From the NCBI GenBank assembly GCA_023399155.1, contig JAEWQP010000011.1, forward strand, positions 149,439 through 213,438: a DNA stretch of 64,000 bases. Direction: 5' to 3'. The DNA comes from Verrucomicrobiota bacterium (lineage in GTDB: Bacteria > Verrucomicrobiota > Verrucomicrobiia > Opitutales > Opitutaceae). Below are positions 18,148 through 27,480 of the stretch, piece by piece. The notes beneath the pieces are model-generated. The model was not told where the DNA came from. It ran no database searches and saw nothing but the letters and a program-made list of their open reading frames with translations. The stretch's first letter is position 1, and each line of letters opens with the position of its first letter. Made by a program: the position numbers and the translations under genes.

Positions 18148-19524
18148 TCAGCTGGTTTGAGGAGCGCCGGAATCGTGCCCCGCCGTCCGCACGCGCTTCT
18201 GGCGGGCGGTGCTCAAGGGAGCGCGCGCGCGCGTCGCAGCGACGGGGACCTTGTGCGGAGCGAGACGTTCGCGACAGAACTGTCGGATGCGCCGGGTGAT
18301 CTCCCGATCCGTCTCCTCACCCAACCATTCCACCTCCGCGGTGACGATCTGGCCCATCAGCGGCGTCTTCTGGCCGCGCACCACGACGTCGCGCACCTCG
18401 TCCATCAGCAGCAGGACGGATTCCACTTCGTGGGGATAGACCTTCTCGCCGCCGACGATGATCAGGTCGGACTGGCGGCCGCGGATGCGTATCCATTCAC
18501 CGTCCGTCTCGACCGAGTCGCCGGTGCAGAGCCAACCCTCTGCGTCGAACGGACTTGGTGCGTTGAGGTAGCCGAGCATCGCGCCCGGCGACTTGACCCA
18601 GAGGATGCCGTCGACGACGCGCGTCTGAAAACCATCGCCGCCGAGCTTGAGCCAGAGGCTTCCGTCGTCGCGGGAACGTGACGGGGGCGCACCGAACTCG
18701 CTCATGCCGTATTTCTGGACCAGACGTGCACTCGGAACCATTCGGCGCACTCGATCGAGCGTTGCCTGGTCCATGGGTTCGGAGCCGTAGGTGATGATCT
18801 TCAGGCAGGATAGGTCGTAGGTATCAGCCGCGCCGGAAAGGCAGAGCAATCTCAGAAAACTCGGCGAGGTTGGCAGGACCTCGACGCGGTGCCCCACTAT
18901 AAGCTGGCAGACGTGTTCGGAATCGCGCTGTGCGGGAATCACCAGTAGCCCGCCCGAGGCGAGCGCGTAGAAGAGCGTATCCAATCCGGCGATATGATCG
19001 AAGAGCAGAAAGGCGAGGGTGGACAACGGCTTGTTGGCATGCTCGAACTTGGCCAGGAACCCCTCGGTCCCGTGGAGGACGGCCTTGGGCCGGCCCGTGG
19101 ACCCCGAGGAGAAGACGACGAAACCGCCCTCGCTGCGGTCGCGGAGCGTCTGAACCAGAGGATGTACGTCGCTGGAAGCTAGTCCGCCGGGGAGACGTTC
19201 GAGGGTGCCCCCGGCAGGGTCGGCGCGCCAGCCCGTGCGCGTTTCGTGCCACAGGGTGGCATCGTCACGTGACGATGGCGGAACAAGCACGGCGACGTGA
19301 CTCGCCTCGAGCACGGCAAGCAGGAGGGCGACCGCCTCGAATGAGAAGTCCGACTTGATCGCGATGAGGGCCCCAGGTTCGAGCTCTGCCATCCGCAGGC
19401 GTTCCGACCAAAGTGCGCGGCGCCGCGCCAGATCCGCATAGGCGACGACCTCTCCGCCGTGAGCCAGGGCGGGGGCGGTGCCGCGCGCGTCCATCGCGGC
19501 GAGCAGGTGGGCAATGCGCGACAT
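18148..19524 (-). CDS. Adenylate-forming (AMP-dependent) synthetase/ligase
   Basis: Activates a carboxylic acid as acyl-AMP and passes it to a thiol, here probably the neighbouring carrier protein. Motifs: P-loop FSSGSTGRPKAVLHG, the A5-like VQKYGMSEFG, GWLCTGDSVETDGEW, IRIRGRQSDLIIVGGEKVYP and a C-terminal lysine in STARQKRVR. The 458-residue size is compact. It precedes an SDR and an acyl carrier protein within a few bases, so the three, with the hexapeptide transferase, look like a cassette making and transferring an acyl substituent. Acid substrate unknown. Confidence 0.85.
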   Translation of the reverse strand: MSRIAHLLAAMDARGTAPALAHGGEVVAYADLARRRALWSERLRMAELEPGALIAIKSDFSFEAVALLLAVLEASHVAVLVPPSSRDDATLWHETRTGWRADPAGGTLERLPGGLASSDVHPLVQTLRDRSEGGFVVFSSGSTGRPKAVLHGTEGFLAKFEHANKPLSTLAFLLFDHIAGLDTLFYALASGGLLVIPAQRDSEHVCQLIVGHRVEVLPTSPSFLRLLCLSGAADTYDLSCLKIITYGSEPMDQATLDRVRRMVPSARLVQKYGMSEFGAPPSRSRDDGSLWLKLGGDGFQTRVVDGILWVKSPGAMLGYLNAPSPFDAEGWLCTGDSVETDGEWIRIRGRQSDLIIVGGEKVYPHEVESVLLLMDEVRDVVVRGQKTPLMGQIVTAEVEWLGEETDREITRRIRQFCRERLAPHKVPVAATRARAPLSTARQKRVRTAGHDSGAPQTS

Positions 19525-19531
19525 CGGACCT

Positions 19532-20230
19532 TCAGGAAACCCCGCCCAGATAAAGAGTCTGACCGGTGATGAAATCGCAGTCGCGCCGGATGAAGAAGTC
19601 GGTTGCCACGGTGATGTCGCGAAACTCGCCGAGGCGCTTCACGGCCTGCATGCCAATCAGGGCATCGATCTTGGACTTGGGCACATTCTTGATCAGGTCT
19701 GTCTTTACGGGAGTCGGGCCGACCGCGTTGACGGTGATGTTGAATGGGGCGAGTTCCTTGGCCATCACCTCCGTGAGCGACTTGACCGCGGCCTTCGACG
19801 CGGCATAGGCGGCTTCGCCCTCAAGCTTGAGCGGTGTTGCGACTGTCGCGAAGTTCACGATACGGCCGTAGCGGCGCGTCGACATCACCTTGGCTGCCTC
19901 GCGGGCGAAGACGAATGTGCCGAAGACATTCGTCGCAAAGACGCTCTGTACGGTCCGCAAGGGCGTGAGCAGGACATGGTTCATCGAGGCGATGCCCGCG
20001 TTGTTGAGCAGGATGTCGATGCGCCCGTGGCGTTTGTGCACGGCGGTGATCATCTGGTGGACCGCCTGTTCGTCGGCGACGTCGAGGCAGTGGTGTTCGT
20101 AGCCCTCGATCGACTCCTCCACCGGCTGCCGGCTGCATCCGCAGATAACATAGCCCTGCGCGCGGTAATGGTCGACGAGGTGTCGCCCGATTCCCTTGCG
20201 CGTGCCCGTGATGATCATGACCTCGCTCAT
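19532..20230 (-). CDS. Short-chain dehydrogenase/reductase, FabG-like
   Basis: NAD(P)-dependent oxidoreductase of the classical SDR type. Seen: cofactor loop IITGTRKGIGRHL, LLNNAGIAS, the catalytic YAASKAAVKSL and NAVGPTPVKTDLI. It is 232 residues long. Encoded between a carrier protein (3 bases upstream) and an adenylate-forming enzyme (7 bases downstream), so it probably reduces a carrier-bound or free precursor of the acyl group, as FabG does. The usual catalytic Ser position reads ATVATP rather than the typical SS motif, so activity may differ. Confidence 0.83.
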   Translation of the reverse strand: MSEVMIITGTRKGIGRHLVDHYRAQGYVICGCSRQPVEESIEGYEHHCLDVADEQAVHQMITAVHKRHGRIDILLNNAGIASMNHVLLTPLRTVQSVFATNVFGTFVFAREAAKVMSTRRYGRIVNFATVATPLKLEGEAAYAASKAAVKSLTEVMAKELAPFNITVNAVGPTPVKTDLIKNVPKSKIDALIGMQAVKRLGEFRDITVATDFFIRRDCDFITGQTLYLGGVS

Positions 20231-20233
20231 GGC

Positions 20234-20542
20234 TCAGGAGGATGGTGCCGAGGTTTCCTCGAGGCGGCGCACGATGAAATCGGCAAGGCTGCCGACCGTG
20301 CGGTAGGGACTGTTGCGCTGGGACATCGCCTTTTCATCGGCGAGTGGGACGCTCCGGCCGAACGTCGTGGACGTCTCGCCCTCGAGCATGACGACCAGGC
20401 GCACCAGCGACAGGGAGTCGATCCCGTCGGTCCCGCCGAAGATGGATGTGGCCTCATCCGGCTGGGCGAGGTTGTCGTACTGGAGCTCCTCGTTGAGTTC
20501 GCGAAGCGCGCTGCAGATGAGTTGGATGACTTGTTCTCTCAT
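20234..20542 (-). CDS. Acyl carrier protein
   Basis: Small carrier (102 residues) with the phosphopantetheine attachment serine in GTDGIDSLSLVRLVVMLE, the D-S-L motif. It carries an activated acyl chain for the adjacent ligase and SDR. ATG 20542 is preferred; an upstream TTG at 20557 is in frame. A loop insertion before the last helix (TTFGRSVPLADEKAMSQ) makes it longer than fatty-acid ACPs, as in specialised carrier proteins of EPS or exosortase loci. Confidence 0.87.
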   Translation of the reverse strand: MREQVIQLICSALRELNEELQYDNLAQPDEATSIFGGTDGIDSLSLVRLVVMLEGETSTTFGRSVPLADEKAMSQRNSPYRTVGSLADFIVRRLEETSAPSS

Positions 20543-20561
20543 GTGAAGGGTGTTCAAGCGG

Positions 20562-21113
20562 TCAGCCCCGCTTGAGAATGATCTTTGCGGGATTGCCCTG
20601 AAGGATGGACCGCGGTGGATAGCGTCGGTTGAGAAGGCTGCCGGCGACGACGATCGAGTCGTCTCCGATCACCGTCCCGTCGAGAATCGTGGAATTGGCG
20701 CCGATCCACACGTTCTTTCCAATCACAATGCCGCGGGATGTGTGGCCCTGGTCGTCGAGGTGCACGCCGAGTTGTTCGGTGATGTAGTTGGAGCCGACGA
20801 TGCAGACATTAGGCCCGCAGATGAAGTTGTCGCCAATCTGGATTCCGCCGGTGGACGCGGCAAGGAAGCAGCCTGTGGCAATCCCTCCGCGGTCTCCGAG
20901 GACGAGGAGACCGTCCGTCGCCTTCACCTTCGCGAACGACCCGATGACGCAGCGCTTGCCCAGCCGCAGGTTCGAAGACCATTCCACCTCGGCGCGAGGA
21001 CTGATTTTCGCGCGGTACTTCAGGAAGTAGAGCAGGCTGACGACCGGGCTTGGCAGGAGGAAACGCTGGGCGACTCGGATCCACGGGCCTCGTTTCTGAA
21101 CTGCGATACTCAT
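20562..21113 (-). CDS. Hexapeptide-repeat acyltransferase (left-handed beta-helix)
   Basis: Trimeric acyltransferase of the WbbJ/serine-acetyltransferase type. The 183-residue product shows hexapeptide turns (GSFAKVKATDGLLVLGDR, IGDNFICGPNVCIVG, VIGKNVWIGANSTILDGTVI) and the end GNPAKIILKRG. ATG 21113 matches the family start; longer upstream codons are non-conserved. It lies 19 bases before the acyl carrier gene and may transfer the cassette's acyl group to a sugar, though most relatives use acetyl-CoA. Confidence 0.83.
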   Translation of the reverse strand: MSIAVQKRGPWIRVAQRFLLPSPVVSLLYFLKYRAKISPRAEVEWSSNLRLGKRCVIGSFAKVKATDGLLVLGDRGGIATGCFLAASTGGIQIGDNFICGPNVCIVGSNYITEQLGVHLDDQGHTSRGIVIGKNVWIGANSTILDGTVIGDDSIVVAGSLLNRRYPPRSILQGNPAKIILKRG

Positions 21114-21393
21114 GATGTGATCGAAAGTGCCCTGGCCTTTGCGGAGGGCGCGAGGATGCCCTGGACGAGTGCCAAGGTTCTGGAAAGAATCAATTGCGGG
21201 CTGCGCTCGGCAGGGCAACCGCGCCGACGCTGGTCTGGCAGGCCAAGGTTTCCGGTTGCGCCAGAATCGCGCTAGCGCTGCATTGCGACGTCACGCGCAT
21301 GGCAGCCCGGCCGTTTGTGAAACCCACATGGATCGCGCAACGGCTAGGGGCTTGGCCGCGTGAAGAACGAGGTTTGTTCGGCACGTATTCTCG

Positions 21394-22410
21394 ATGAAAC
21401 CACGGACCTATCTGAAGCTGACTGCAGGGCTCCTGCTGTTTGGGACGCTCGTGGTGATCGCAGATGTCGGCGAGATAGTTGCTACGCTGAAGAAGGTCAG
21501 CTTGGTTTGGTTTGTTCTCGGAACGGGGTTGGTTGTCCTCGACCAAGCGTTCATGGGCGCGAAATGGAACATTCTGCTGCGCGCGCTGGGGGTGCGGCCT
21601 CCCTTTTTTGCAGCGATCATCGCGTACTTTCGCGGAGGTGCCTTCAAGTACATCGTTCCATCGACCATCGGGATCGATGGATACAAGGTGTACTACATCG
21701 CGAAACGACATGGTTCGAGGGCGGATGTGTTGGCCAGCGTTCTGGTGGAGCGGTTCTTCGGGGCGATCTCCTCGCTGCTTTTCGTAACGTTGTCGGTCTA
21801 CTTCGTGGTTCGGGAACTTGGGGTCGTCGAGCATTCGCAGCTTGTGGCGCTTTGTGTCCTTGGATTCGTGCTCGGGATCCTCGGGGTGGGTGTTCTATTC
21901 GCGCTCATGGGACGGATCGATGAGGTCCTGGAGTGGAAAATCGTGCCGCGAGCGATGGCACGGCGTCTTCGGAATACGTTTGGCTCGATCGCATCCTTTC
22001 GGCGCAAGCGGGGCTCCCTGGTATCCTATCTCGCGCTTTCAGTCTTCGAGAAGGTGTTCTACGGAATGACGATCTACACGTGCGTCCGGTCGCTTGGGGG
22101 CGAAGGAATCCCGTTGGTTTACGTGGTGGCGGCGACACCAATCATGGCATTGCTGGAGCGGATTCCGATCTCCGTCTCCTCGCTGGGGGTGCGTGAGGGT
22201 ATTTTCGTCACCATGCTGCTTCCGTTCGGAGTGGAGGCCGCGCAATCCCTCGCCGTCGCCGTCGTGCTTCGCACGATGGAGGCGGTGCAGATCGGCATCA
22301 TGTGTTTCGTATGGTTTGTCGGCGACAAGGAAGATGCGAACGCGGGGGCCATTCAGGACGTGCTCAGTTCGACGCGCCCGAGCACCGCTGAGCGCTCGCA
22401 GACCCGGTGA
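21394..22410 (+). CDS. Lysylphosphatidylglycerol synthase TM-region / UPF0104 membrane protein
   Basis: Integral membrane protein of the family that flips or transports lipids. The 338-residue product has about eight hydrophobic helices; typical segments are FRGGAFKYIVPSTIGIDGYK, LVERFFGAISSLLF and ERIPISVSSLGVREGIFVTM. It is one of few plus-strand genes inside the EPS locus and lies divergent from the hexapeptide transferase across a 280-base spacer. Its 3' end overlaps the opposing sulfotransferase gene by 47 bases. A role in lipid-linked glycan movement is inference. Confidence 0.8.
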   Translation: MKPRTYLKLTAGLLLFGTLVVIADVGEIVATLKKVSLVWFVLGTGLVVLDQAFMGAKWNILLRALGVRPPFFAAIIAYFRGGAFKYIVPSTIGIDGYKVYYIAKRHGSRADVLASVLVERFFGAISSLLFVTLSVYFVVRELGVVEHSQLVALCVLGFVLGILGVGVLFALMGRIDEVLEWKIVPRAMARRLRNTFGSIASFRRKRGSLVSYLALSVFEKVFYGMTIYTCVRSLGGEGIPLVYVVAATPIMALLERIPISVSSLGVREGIFVTMLLPFGVEAAQSLAVAVVLRTMEAVQIGIMCFVWFVGDKEDANAGAIQDVLSSTRPSTAERSQTR

Positions 22411-23413
22411 CGCGACCGATCAGGCGAAGCACCGCCCGCCTCGTTTTGATCGTCGTCAGGTTGAGAAATTCGCGCTGGCCCTGGATATCGCGGGCCCTGG
22501 ACTTGAGACGTCGAATCGGTGAGCTGATCCATTGGATGAAGGCGATGCGGGCGGGCGAAAGCGCACGCCCGTCCGACACTGTTTCGTAGCCGTTCGCGCG
22601 GAGGCAGTCGAAGGCAGCCACCTCGAACTCCGCCAGTTGACTCGGGCTCATGGCCGTTCGCCACTTGTCCTTGTTGTCGGAAAGGACCCGGTGATGCAGG
22701 TTCGCGGAGTTTACCGCATCGGTGACGTAGCGACTCTTGTTCTCGAAGAAGCGAAGCATTCGGTCGGAGAAGGAAACGTCGAGCGTGTCGCAGATCGAGC
22801 GTAGCGTGGTCTCGGGTTCCGCGAGCAGGTCTTCATAGCGAACTTGCACAAATCTGCGCGGATCCCAGTTGTCTCTCACGCGCTGCATCTCATTGACGTA
22901 GTCGCGCCAGAGACGGGCGGCAGCGTAGAACGACTTTGGCCCCATGCGCGCCTTCAGGAGTGACAGCGCGACATCGCGCCCATCCCGGAGTATGTGGACC
23001 ACCTTCGCCTCAGGGAAGCACTCCTTGACGGCACGCCAGTAGAACACGTGCCCCGGAGACTTCTCGCCCCAGTGAGTGACCGGTCGACCCTGGGCGGTCG
23101 CCAGGATCAACGCCTCGACAGCTCCACCGAACCCCGGCCTGGAAAGGAGGGACGCAGCGTCCCGCAGTGTCGGCTTCGGTTCCCAATACCCGATGATGCG
23201 CGTGGCGAGCATGTCTCGCAGCAGCACTGTCTGGTTCTCGCGGAGGGAGAGATCGCCGTAGCGAAAGCGTGACGACCAGAACATCTTGAAGAGCAGTGAC
23301 TCCTGCGGAACGACGATGCTCTCGTGGTGGGCAAGCATCCGGCTCAGCAGGGACGTGCCAGAACGAGGGCTTCCAAAGATGAAGAACGGTTGAGGCTTCG
23401 TGGGGGAGCTCAT
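22364..23413 (-). CDS. Sulfotransferase
   Basis: Transfers sulfate from PAPS, probably to EPS sugars. The 5'-phosphosulfate loop is FFIFGSPRSGTSLLSRML near the N-terminus, and the 3'-phosphate site is KVVHILRDGRDVALSLL, both classic. RYEDLLAEPETTLRSICDTL is the family helix. At 349 residues it is complete. It is the last gene of a minus-strand run beginning near 30.8 kb and overlaps the opposing membrane-protein gene tail-to-tail by 47 bases, so transcripts of the two could pair. Confidence 0.88.
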   Translation of the reverse strand: MSSPTKPQPFFIFGSPRSGTSLLSRMLAHHESIVVPQESLLFKMFWSSRFRYGDLSLRENQTVLLRDMLATRIIGYWEPKPTLRDAASLLSRPGFGGAVEALILATAQGRPVTHWGEKSPGHVFYWRAVKECFPEAKVVHILRDGRDVALSLLKARMGPKSFYAAARLWRDYVNEMQRVRDNWDPRRFVQVRYEDLLAEPETTLRSICDTLDVSFSDRMLRFFENKSRYVTDAVNSANLHHRVLSDNKDKWRTAMSPSQLAEFEVAAFDCLRANGYETVSDGRALSPARIAFIQWISSPIRRLKSRARDIQGQREFLNLTTIKTRRAVLRLIGRVTGSASAQRCSGASN

Positions 23414-23437
23414 AGGTCAAGGGAACGTGATGCGCGG

Positions 23438-25180
23438 TCAAAGCGACTGCGCTGCCGGGACGTCGATCTGGCCCTCCGGGGCCGAGGGCGTCGTTATCTT
23501 GTCGGACCGCACGATCCGAAGCACGATGTCTTCGTCGAAGGCGGGATGATCAAGCACCACGGGTGACCCATCGGTGGAGAGCGGCAGAACGAGCGGGCTC
23601 GCGTCGACCGCAGGGTCGTGCCAGCTGGCAAGGTACTCGCCTGCGGGCAGCCCGAGTGATGTGCGCCCGGGCCCGGTCTTTCCAAGAAAGTAGCCGATAT
23701 ATGCATCGCCCTTCTTGCTGCGGAGACTGCCTTCGGCAGGGCCGGCGATCACCGTATCGGAGTCAGGATCCATCTCGTTGATCGAGACCGGGAGGCTGCC
23801 CAGCATTCTGCGCAGTCGCATCTGGTCGCCCATGACAGCCAGTACAGCGTCGTTCGGTGGAGTCGCTATGTCGAGCCAGGTTGCCTGCGAGGAACCGCAT
23901 CCGCCATGCGTGAAGGCCCGCCAGAATGTGCGGCGGTAAGAAAGGCGTGCCTTGGGATCGCGTATGACCGAGTCCATCCAGAGACGCCCCTCGACTGCGG
24001 GATCGAGCCCTCGGACCAGCTCGTTCATGATCACGGGCCGGTCGAATTCGGGACGCGGGAACTCATTGGCCTGATGCAGCAGGCCGATCTCGACGTCGGT
24101 CATCTCCCAGATTCCCTCGGACAATCCAATTGGAAGGCCATACGGATCGTACCGGCGAATCCATGGAACGTAGTGCCGGTTGGCCCTGAGCACGAACGCG
24201 GCTCCATCGTTTGGCCGGTGTTCCATCTCGTTGCCCAGTTCCCAATAAACATTGTAGAATCCACTGAAGCGGGCGACCAGTGTTCGAAGGTAGTTTTCCT
24301 TGGCGGCCGCATCACCATCCGCCCAGACGTTGAAAACCTGTTTCCTCCCATCCGTTTCCCGCACGAAAGGCGCACCCCGTTTGCGAGACCAGGTATCGAA
24401 CATGTTGATATGACAGTAGATCCCGCGCTCGCCAGCCCGCCTCACCACCCACTCGGCGCGCCGGATCCATTCCAGGTCCCAGGAGACACGATCATCCTCC
24501 AGAGGGAAGAGCGCCATCTTCAGGAGGATTCCATTGTGTCCAAACCCCTTGAGAAGGTCGAGTTGTCGCACGATCTGCTCATCCGAGAGGTGCAGCGCGC
24601 TATCAGAGCCGCCCTTCGCGGGCGGTCCGTAATAGTCCGGCCTCATCCAATGCGCGCCGAACCAATAGTGGGGGGTGCCGTCGTCATGCGCGAGGTAACG
24701 CGGATTGTTTCGGTCGACGCGCACATGCCCGTGCCGCAAGGGAACTGTGTTGGGCCAGCTCCTGAAGGAGCCGCGTTTGGAGTCTCCGTTGAGCGTTGCG
24801 TCGAAGGTCCATTCGCCCTCGGTCGCCGTCATGAAGCGCGCGCGCCACGTGGTTTCCCCGTCATGGAACGCTTCCACGGAGTATGAGTGGTCTCCCTGGC
24901 TGAAGCGGACGGGCAGGAAGAAGCCGAACGGGTTCCCTGGGATGTCGTGGATCTCGAATGAGATCTCGAATGTATCATAAACCTCCACGTCGCCTTGGGG
25001 CATGGCTGAGACGAGCCGCGCCTCGGAAGTGCTCACAGGGATCAAGTCATCCTGCGATTTCCAGGTGAACGCCGCCAGCGCTGCAAGGGCGGCGGCGACG
25101 ACCACTACCCACGAGGTGTTGTTTCGCATCGAGCCGTGGGACTTGCCTGATGAAAACGGGGGAGTTTCGTGGGTGGTCAT
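23438..25180 (-). CDS. Membrane-anchored glycoside-hydrolase-like protein with DUF5060 domain
   Basis: Probable periplasmic glycosidase acting on the polysaccharide. An N-terminal signal anchor (SWVVVVAAALAALAAFTW) is followed by a beta-sandwich of the DUF5060 type (VEVYDTFEISFEI, RARFMTATEGEWTFDATLNG) and a TIM-barrel-like domain with VYWELGNEMEHRPNDG, where ELGNE resembles the acid/base region of clan A hydrolases, and PVIMNELVRG, which could hold the second Glu. A C-terminal beta domain follows. ATG 25129 (MRNNTS) is an alternative start. Chain trimming or turnover of EPS is a reasonable inference. Confidence 0.75.
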   Translation of the reverse strand: MTTHETPPFSSGKSHGSMRNNTSWVVVVAAALAALAAFTWKSQDDLIPVSTSEARLVSAMPQGDVEVYDTFEISFEIHDIPGNPFGFFLPVRFSQGDHSYSVEAFHDGETTWRARFMTATEGEWTFDATLNGDSKRGSFRSWPNTVPLRHGHVRVDRNNPRYLAHDDGTPHYWFGAHWMRPDYYGPPAKGGSDSALHLSDEQIVRQLDLLKGFGHNGILLKMALFPLEDDRVSWDLEWIRRAEWVVRRAGERGIYCHINMFDTWSRKRGAPFVRETDGRKQVFNVWADGDAAAKENYLRTLVARFSGFYNVYWELGNEMEHRPNDGAAFVLRANRHYVPWIRRYDPYGLPIGLSEGIWEMTDVEIGLLHQANEFPRPEFDRPVIMNELVRGLDPAVEGRLWMDSVIRDPKARLSYRRTFWRAFTHGGCGSSQATWLDIATPPNDAVLAVMGDQMRLRRMLGSLPVSINEMDPDSDTVIAGPAEGSLRSKKGDAYIGYFLGKTGPGRTSLGLPAGEYLASWHDPAVDASPLVLPLSTDGSPVVLDHPAFDEDIVLRIVRSDKITTPSAPEGQIDVPAAQSL

Positions 25181-25238
25181 CCGTGTCTTCGCTGGATGCG
25201 TGGGGAGGGCGCGGCGCGTCTGTGCGTGAGATCCAGCC

Positions 25239-26249
25239 CTATTTCGCCGCGAGATGGCCGTTCGCGGTGTACCAGGCGACCGTCTGTTTCAGTCCATCAC
25301 ACAATGCGATCTGCGGTGAGTAGCCGAGAACGGCTCGCGCATGGCTTCCGTCGAAGTAGCGGTTGTTGGTGAAGAAGCGAACTCGTCGGGTGTGCAGCGG
25401 CGGTTCGATTCCCAGCGGCCGGCAGATGCCCTCACAGAGACGGGCGGCCACCAGCAGCGGCCGGAGCGGAAGTTTCCGGGTGGGCACGCGAACGCCCAGG
25501 CTGTGCGCGACCTCCTGCACAAGCGTGGACAACCGCACGGGTTCCATCCCGGCAAGGATGAAGATGCCGCCGACAGCATCGGGGTGCTCCCCGCACCGGA
25601 TGAACCCCTCGACCAGATCATCAATGTACGCCGGATGAAACCATGCCTGGCCGTCGCCAATGGTGAACCAGCGTCCCGACTGGATGTGGCGGAACATCTT
25701 CAGCATCCGGGTATCACCAGGACCATACATGCTGCACGGGCGCATGATCACGGCAGGGAAGCCCATGCGCATCTCCTCCTGGAGCAGGAGATCGGCTTCG
25801 AGCTTGGTCTGCTGGTAGATGTCGCCGGGGTTGTACGGGGAGGATTCGCGACATGGGATCTCCTTCACGTCCCCGTGGACGCCGATCGTGGAGCAGTGCA
25901 CGAATCTTCCGACATTGAATCGTCGCACCGCGGCGATGATGTTGCGAACGCCCTCGACGTTCACTGCCCGGAAGTACGCATCCGTGGGCTTGGCGGATCG
26001 AAAGGGTGAGGCAAAGTTGTAGACGGTCGTCGACGTTTCCACCGCGCGAGCCACGTCTTCGGCAGACGTGATATCACCCGGGATGACTTCCGCTCCGGCG
26101 GACCGCAGGGCGGTCGCGTCGGATGTCGGTCGCACGAGGATGCGCACGCGCTTCCCTCGCTTGAGGAGCTCCCGAGTGAGCGCTCCGCCGGCGAAGCCGG
26201 TCGCACCGACGATGAGTATCACTTCGTGAGAGAGGGCGGGTCCTGGCAT
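25239..26249 (-). CDS. NAD-dependent epimerase/dehydratase family protein
   Basis: Extended SDR with cofactor motif LIVGATGFAGGALTREL, the catalytic YQQTKLEAD (Tyr-x3-Lys), the Thr/Ser at VHCSTIGVHGD and RPCSMYGPGDTRMLK. The pattern lies between nucleotide-sugar epimerases and 3-beta-hydroxysteroid dehydrogenase-like enzymes, so substrate is open; context points to a nucleotide sugar or sugar-lipid. Of 336 residues, complete. It lies in a run of minus genes, 22 bases after the GT4 gene stop. Confidence 0.8.
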   Translation of the reverse strand: MPGPALSHEVILIVGATGFAGGALTRELLKRGKRVRILVRPTSDATALRSAGAEVIPGDITSAEDVARAVETSTTVYNFASPFRSAKPTDAYFRAVNVEGVRNIIAAVRRFNVGRFVHCSTIGVHGDVKEIPCRESSPYNPGDIYQQTKLEADLLLQEEMRMGFPAVIMRPCSMYGPGDTRMLKMFRHIQSGRWFTIGDGQAWFHPAYIDDLVEGFIRCGEHPDAVGGIFILAGMEPVRLSTLVQEVAHSLGVRVPTRKLPLRPLLVAARLCEGICRPLGIEPPLHTRRVRFFTNNRYFDGSHARAVLGYSPQIALCDGLKQTVAWYTANGHLAAK

Positions 26250-26271
26250 GGGTGTTGATCCGCGGATGCGG

Positions 26272-27480
26272 TCATCGAGTTGCAGAGACGTGCTCGTCGG
26301 ATCCCTGGCCTCCCGCCGGAAGGCCTGGCGCGATCTGCATCAGACGTCCGTAGAACGCGCCCACCTTTTGCTCGAATGCGGCGGGGGTGTATTCCGCTGC
26401 GACGCGCGCCCGCGCCTGCGCGGCCAGGCGGTCGCGCAGCGCCGCGTCCGACGTGATTTCCATGAGTGCCCCGGCCATTGATTCCGGTGTGGGGTCCGCC
26501 AGAAGCGCGACGTCATCATCGAGCACCTGGAGATGCGTCGGCAGACGCGTCGCAAGCACGGGCCGGCCGGAGTCCAGGTACGAGTAAACCTTCATGGGCG
26601 TATTCGTCCCCTCCGTACGAGGTGAAACGAGCACGTCGGCCTGTTGGAGGTTCCAGTGGAGTTCCTCGAGCGGGCGTGGCCCGACGAACCGGACCCGCGA
26701 GGAGATGCGGAGTGCAGCCGCTCGCTGTTCGTAGTGCGCGATATGTCCGGCGGTTCCTCCGATCAGGAGGAGATGTGCCATGGTCCCGCGGGTGACAGCC
26801 AGTGCAAACGAGTCGAGGAGCAGATCGATGCCCTGATATCGTTCGAGATTTCCGACATACATCACGATGGGTCCCGTGATGGCGTGGATCTCACGAAAGT
26901 TCGGGCCGGTGGGCCCCGGCTGCAGGAGGCTGACGTCCTCGAGTCGCTGGATCAGGTGCTGCGGGGCTGCCTGGCGGGCGCGGTTCTCGAGCGCAGCGCA
27001 GACCGCCACAACGCCGCGGCTGCGACGTATGACTGCGTTCTCCATGTTCTCGAGGATCCGGACCAACCACCGGGGCAGGTGCCACTTGGCCGCCGTCTGC
27101 TCCGCAAGCGACGAGTCCATGTCGTAGACGTAGGGTACTCGCAGCAGGGGTTGGAGGAACGCTGCGAGGAATGCGGATTCCTCCACGGCGTGGATAAGGT
27201 CGATGCGCTTCTTCCGGACGAGGCGGAATGCGCATAGCAACATCGCGAAATCGCAGGGGAGCTTCTTCCAGGACGGGCCCGGGGGGATGTTCCGGACCAG
27301 CGGGATTCGCGGAATTCGATGGAGTGTCACGCCGTCGATGTGGATCGGATCGCCTTCGTGGTAGACGAGGAGTTCGATGACGTGTCCCAGTCGGGCCAGC
27401 GATTCCACGAGCATCCTGACAGCGATCGGCGTGCCGCGCTGCTGGAAGAACGGCTGGGGAGCGAGAACCAGGATCCTCAT
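26272..27480 (-). CDS. Glycosyltransferase, GT4 family
   Basis: GT-B type retaining transferase of 402 residues. N-terminal half: RILVLAPQPFFQQRGTPIAV, the typical glycine-bearing loop, and VYDMDSSLAEQ. C-terminal half: IVMYVGNLERYQGIDLLLDS, LLLIGGTAGHI and the donor site VSPRTEGTNTPMKVYSYLDS. The start ATG overlaps the GlpD-like stop (ATGA), so translation is coupled. Donor unknown. Confidence 0.87.
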   Translation of the reverse strand: MRILVLAPQPFFQQRGTPIAVRMLVESLARLGHVIELLVYHEGDPIHIDGVTLHRIPRIPLVRNIPPGPSWKKLPCDFAMLLCAFRLVRKKRIDLIHAVEESAFLAAFLQPLLRVPYVYDMDSSLAEQTAAKWHLPRWLVRILENMENAVIRRSRGVVAVCAALENRARQAAPQHLIQRLEDVSLLQPGPTGPNFREIHAITGPIVMYVGNLERYQGIDLLLDSFALAVTRGTMAHLLLIGGTAGHIAHYEQRAAALRISSRVRFVGPRPLEELHWNLQQADVLVSPRTEGTNTPMKVYSYLDSGRPVLATRLPTHLQVLDDDVALLADPTPESMAGALMEITSDAALRDRLAAQARARVAAEYTPAAFEQKVGAFYGRLMQIAPGLPAGGQGSDEHVSATR

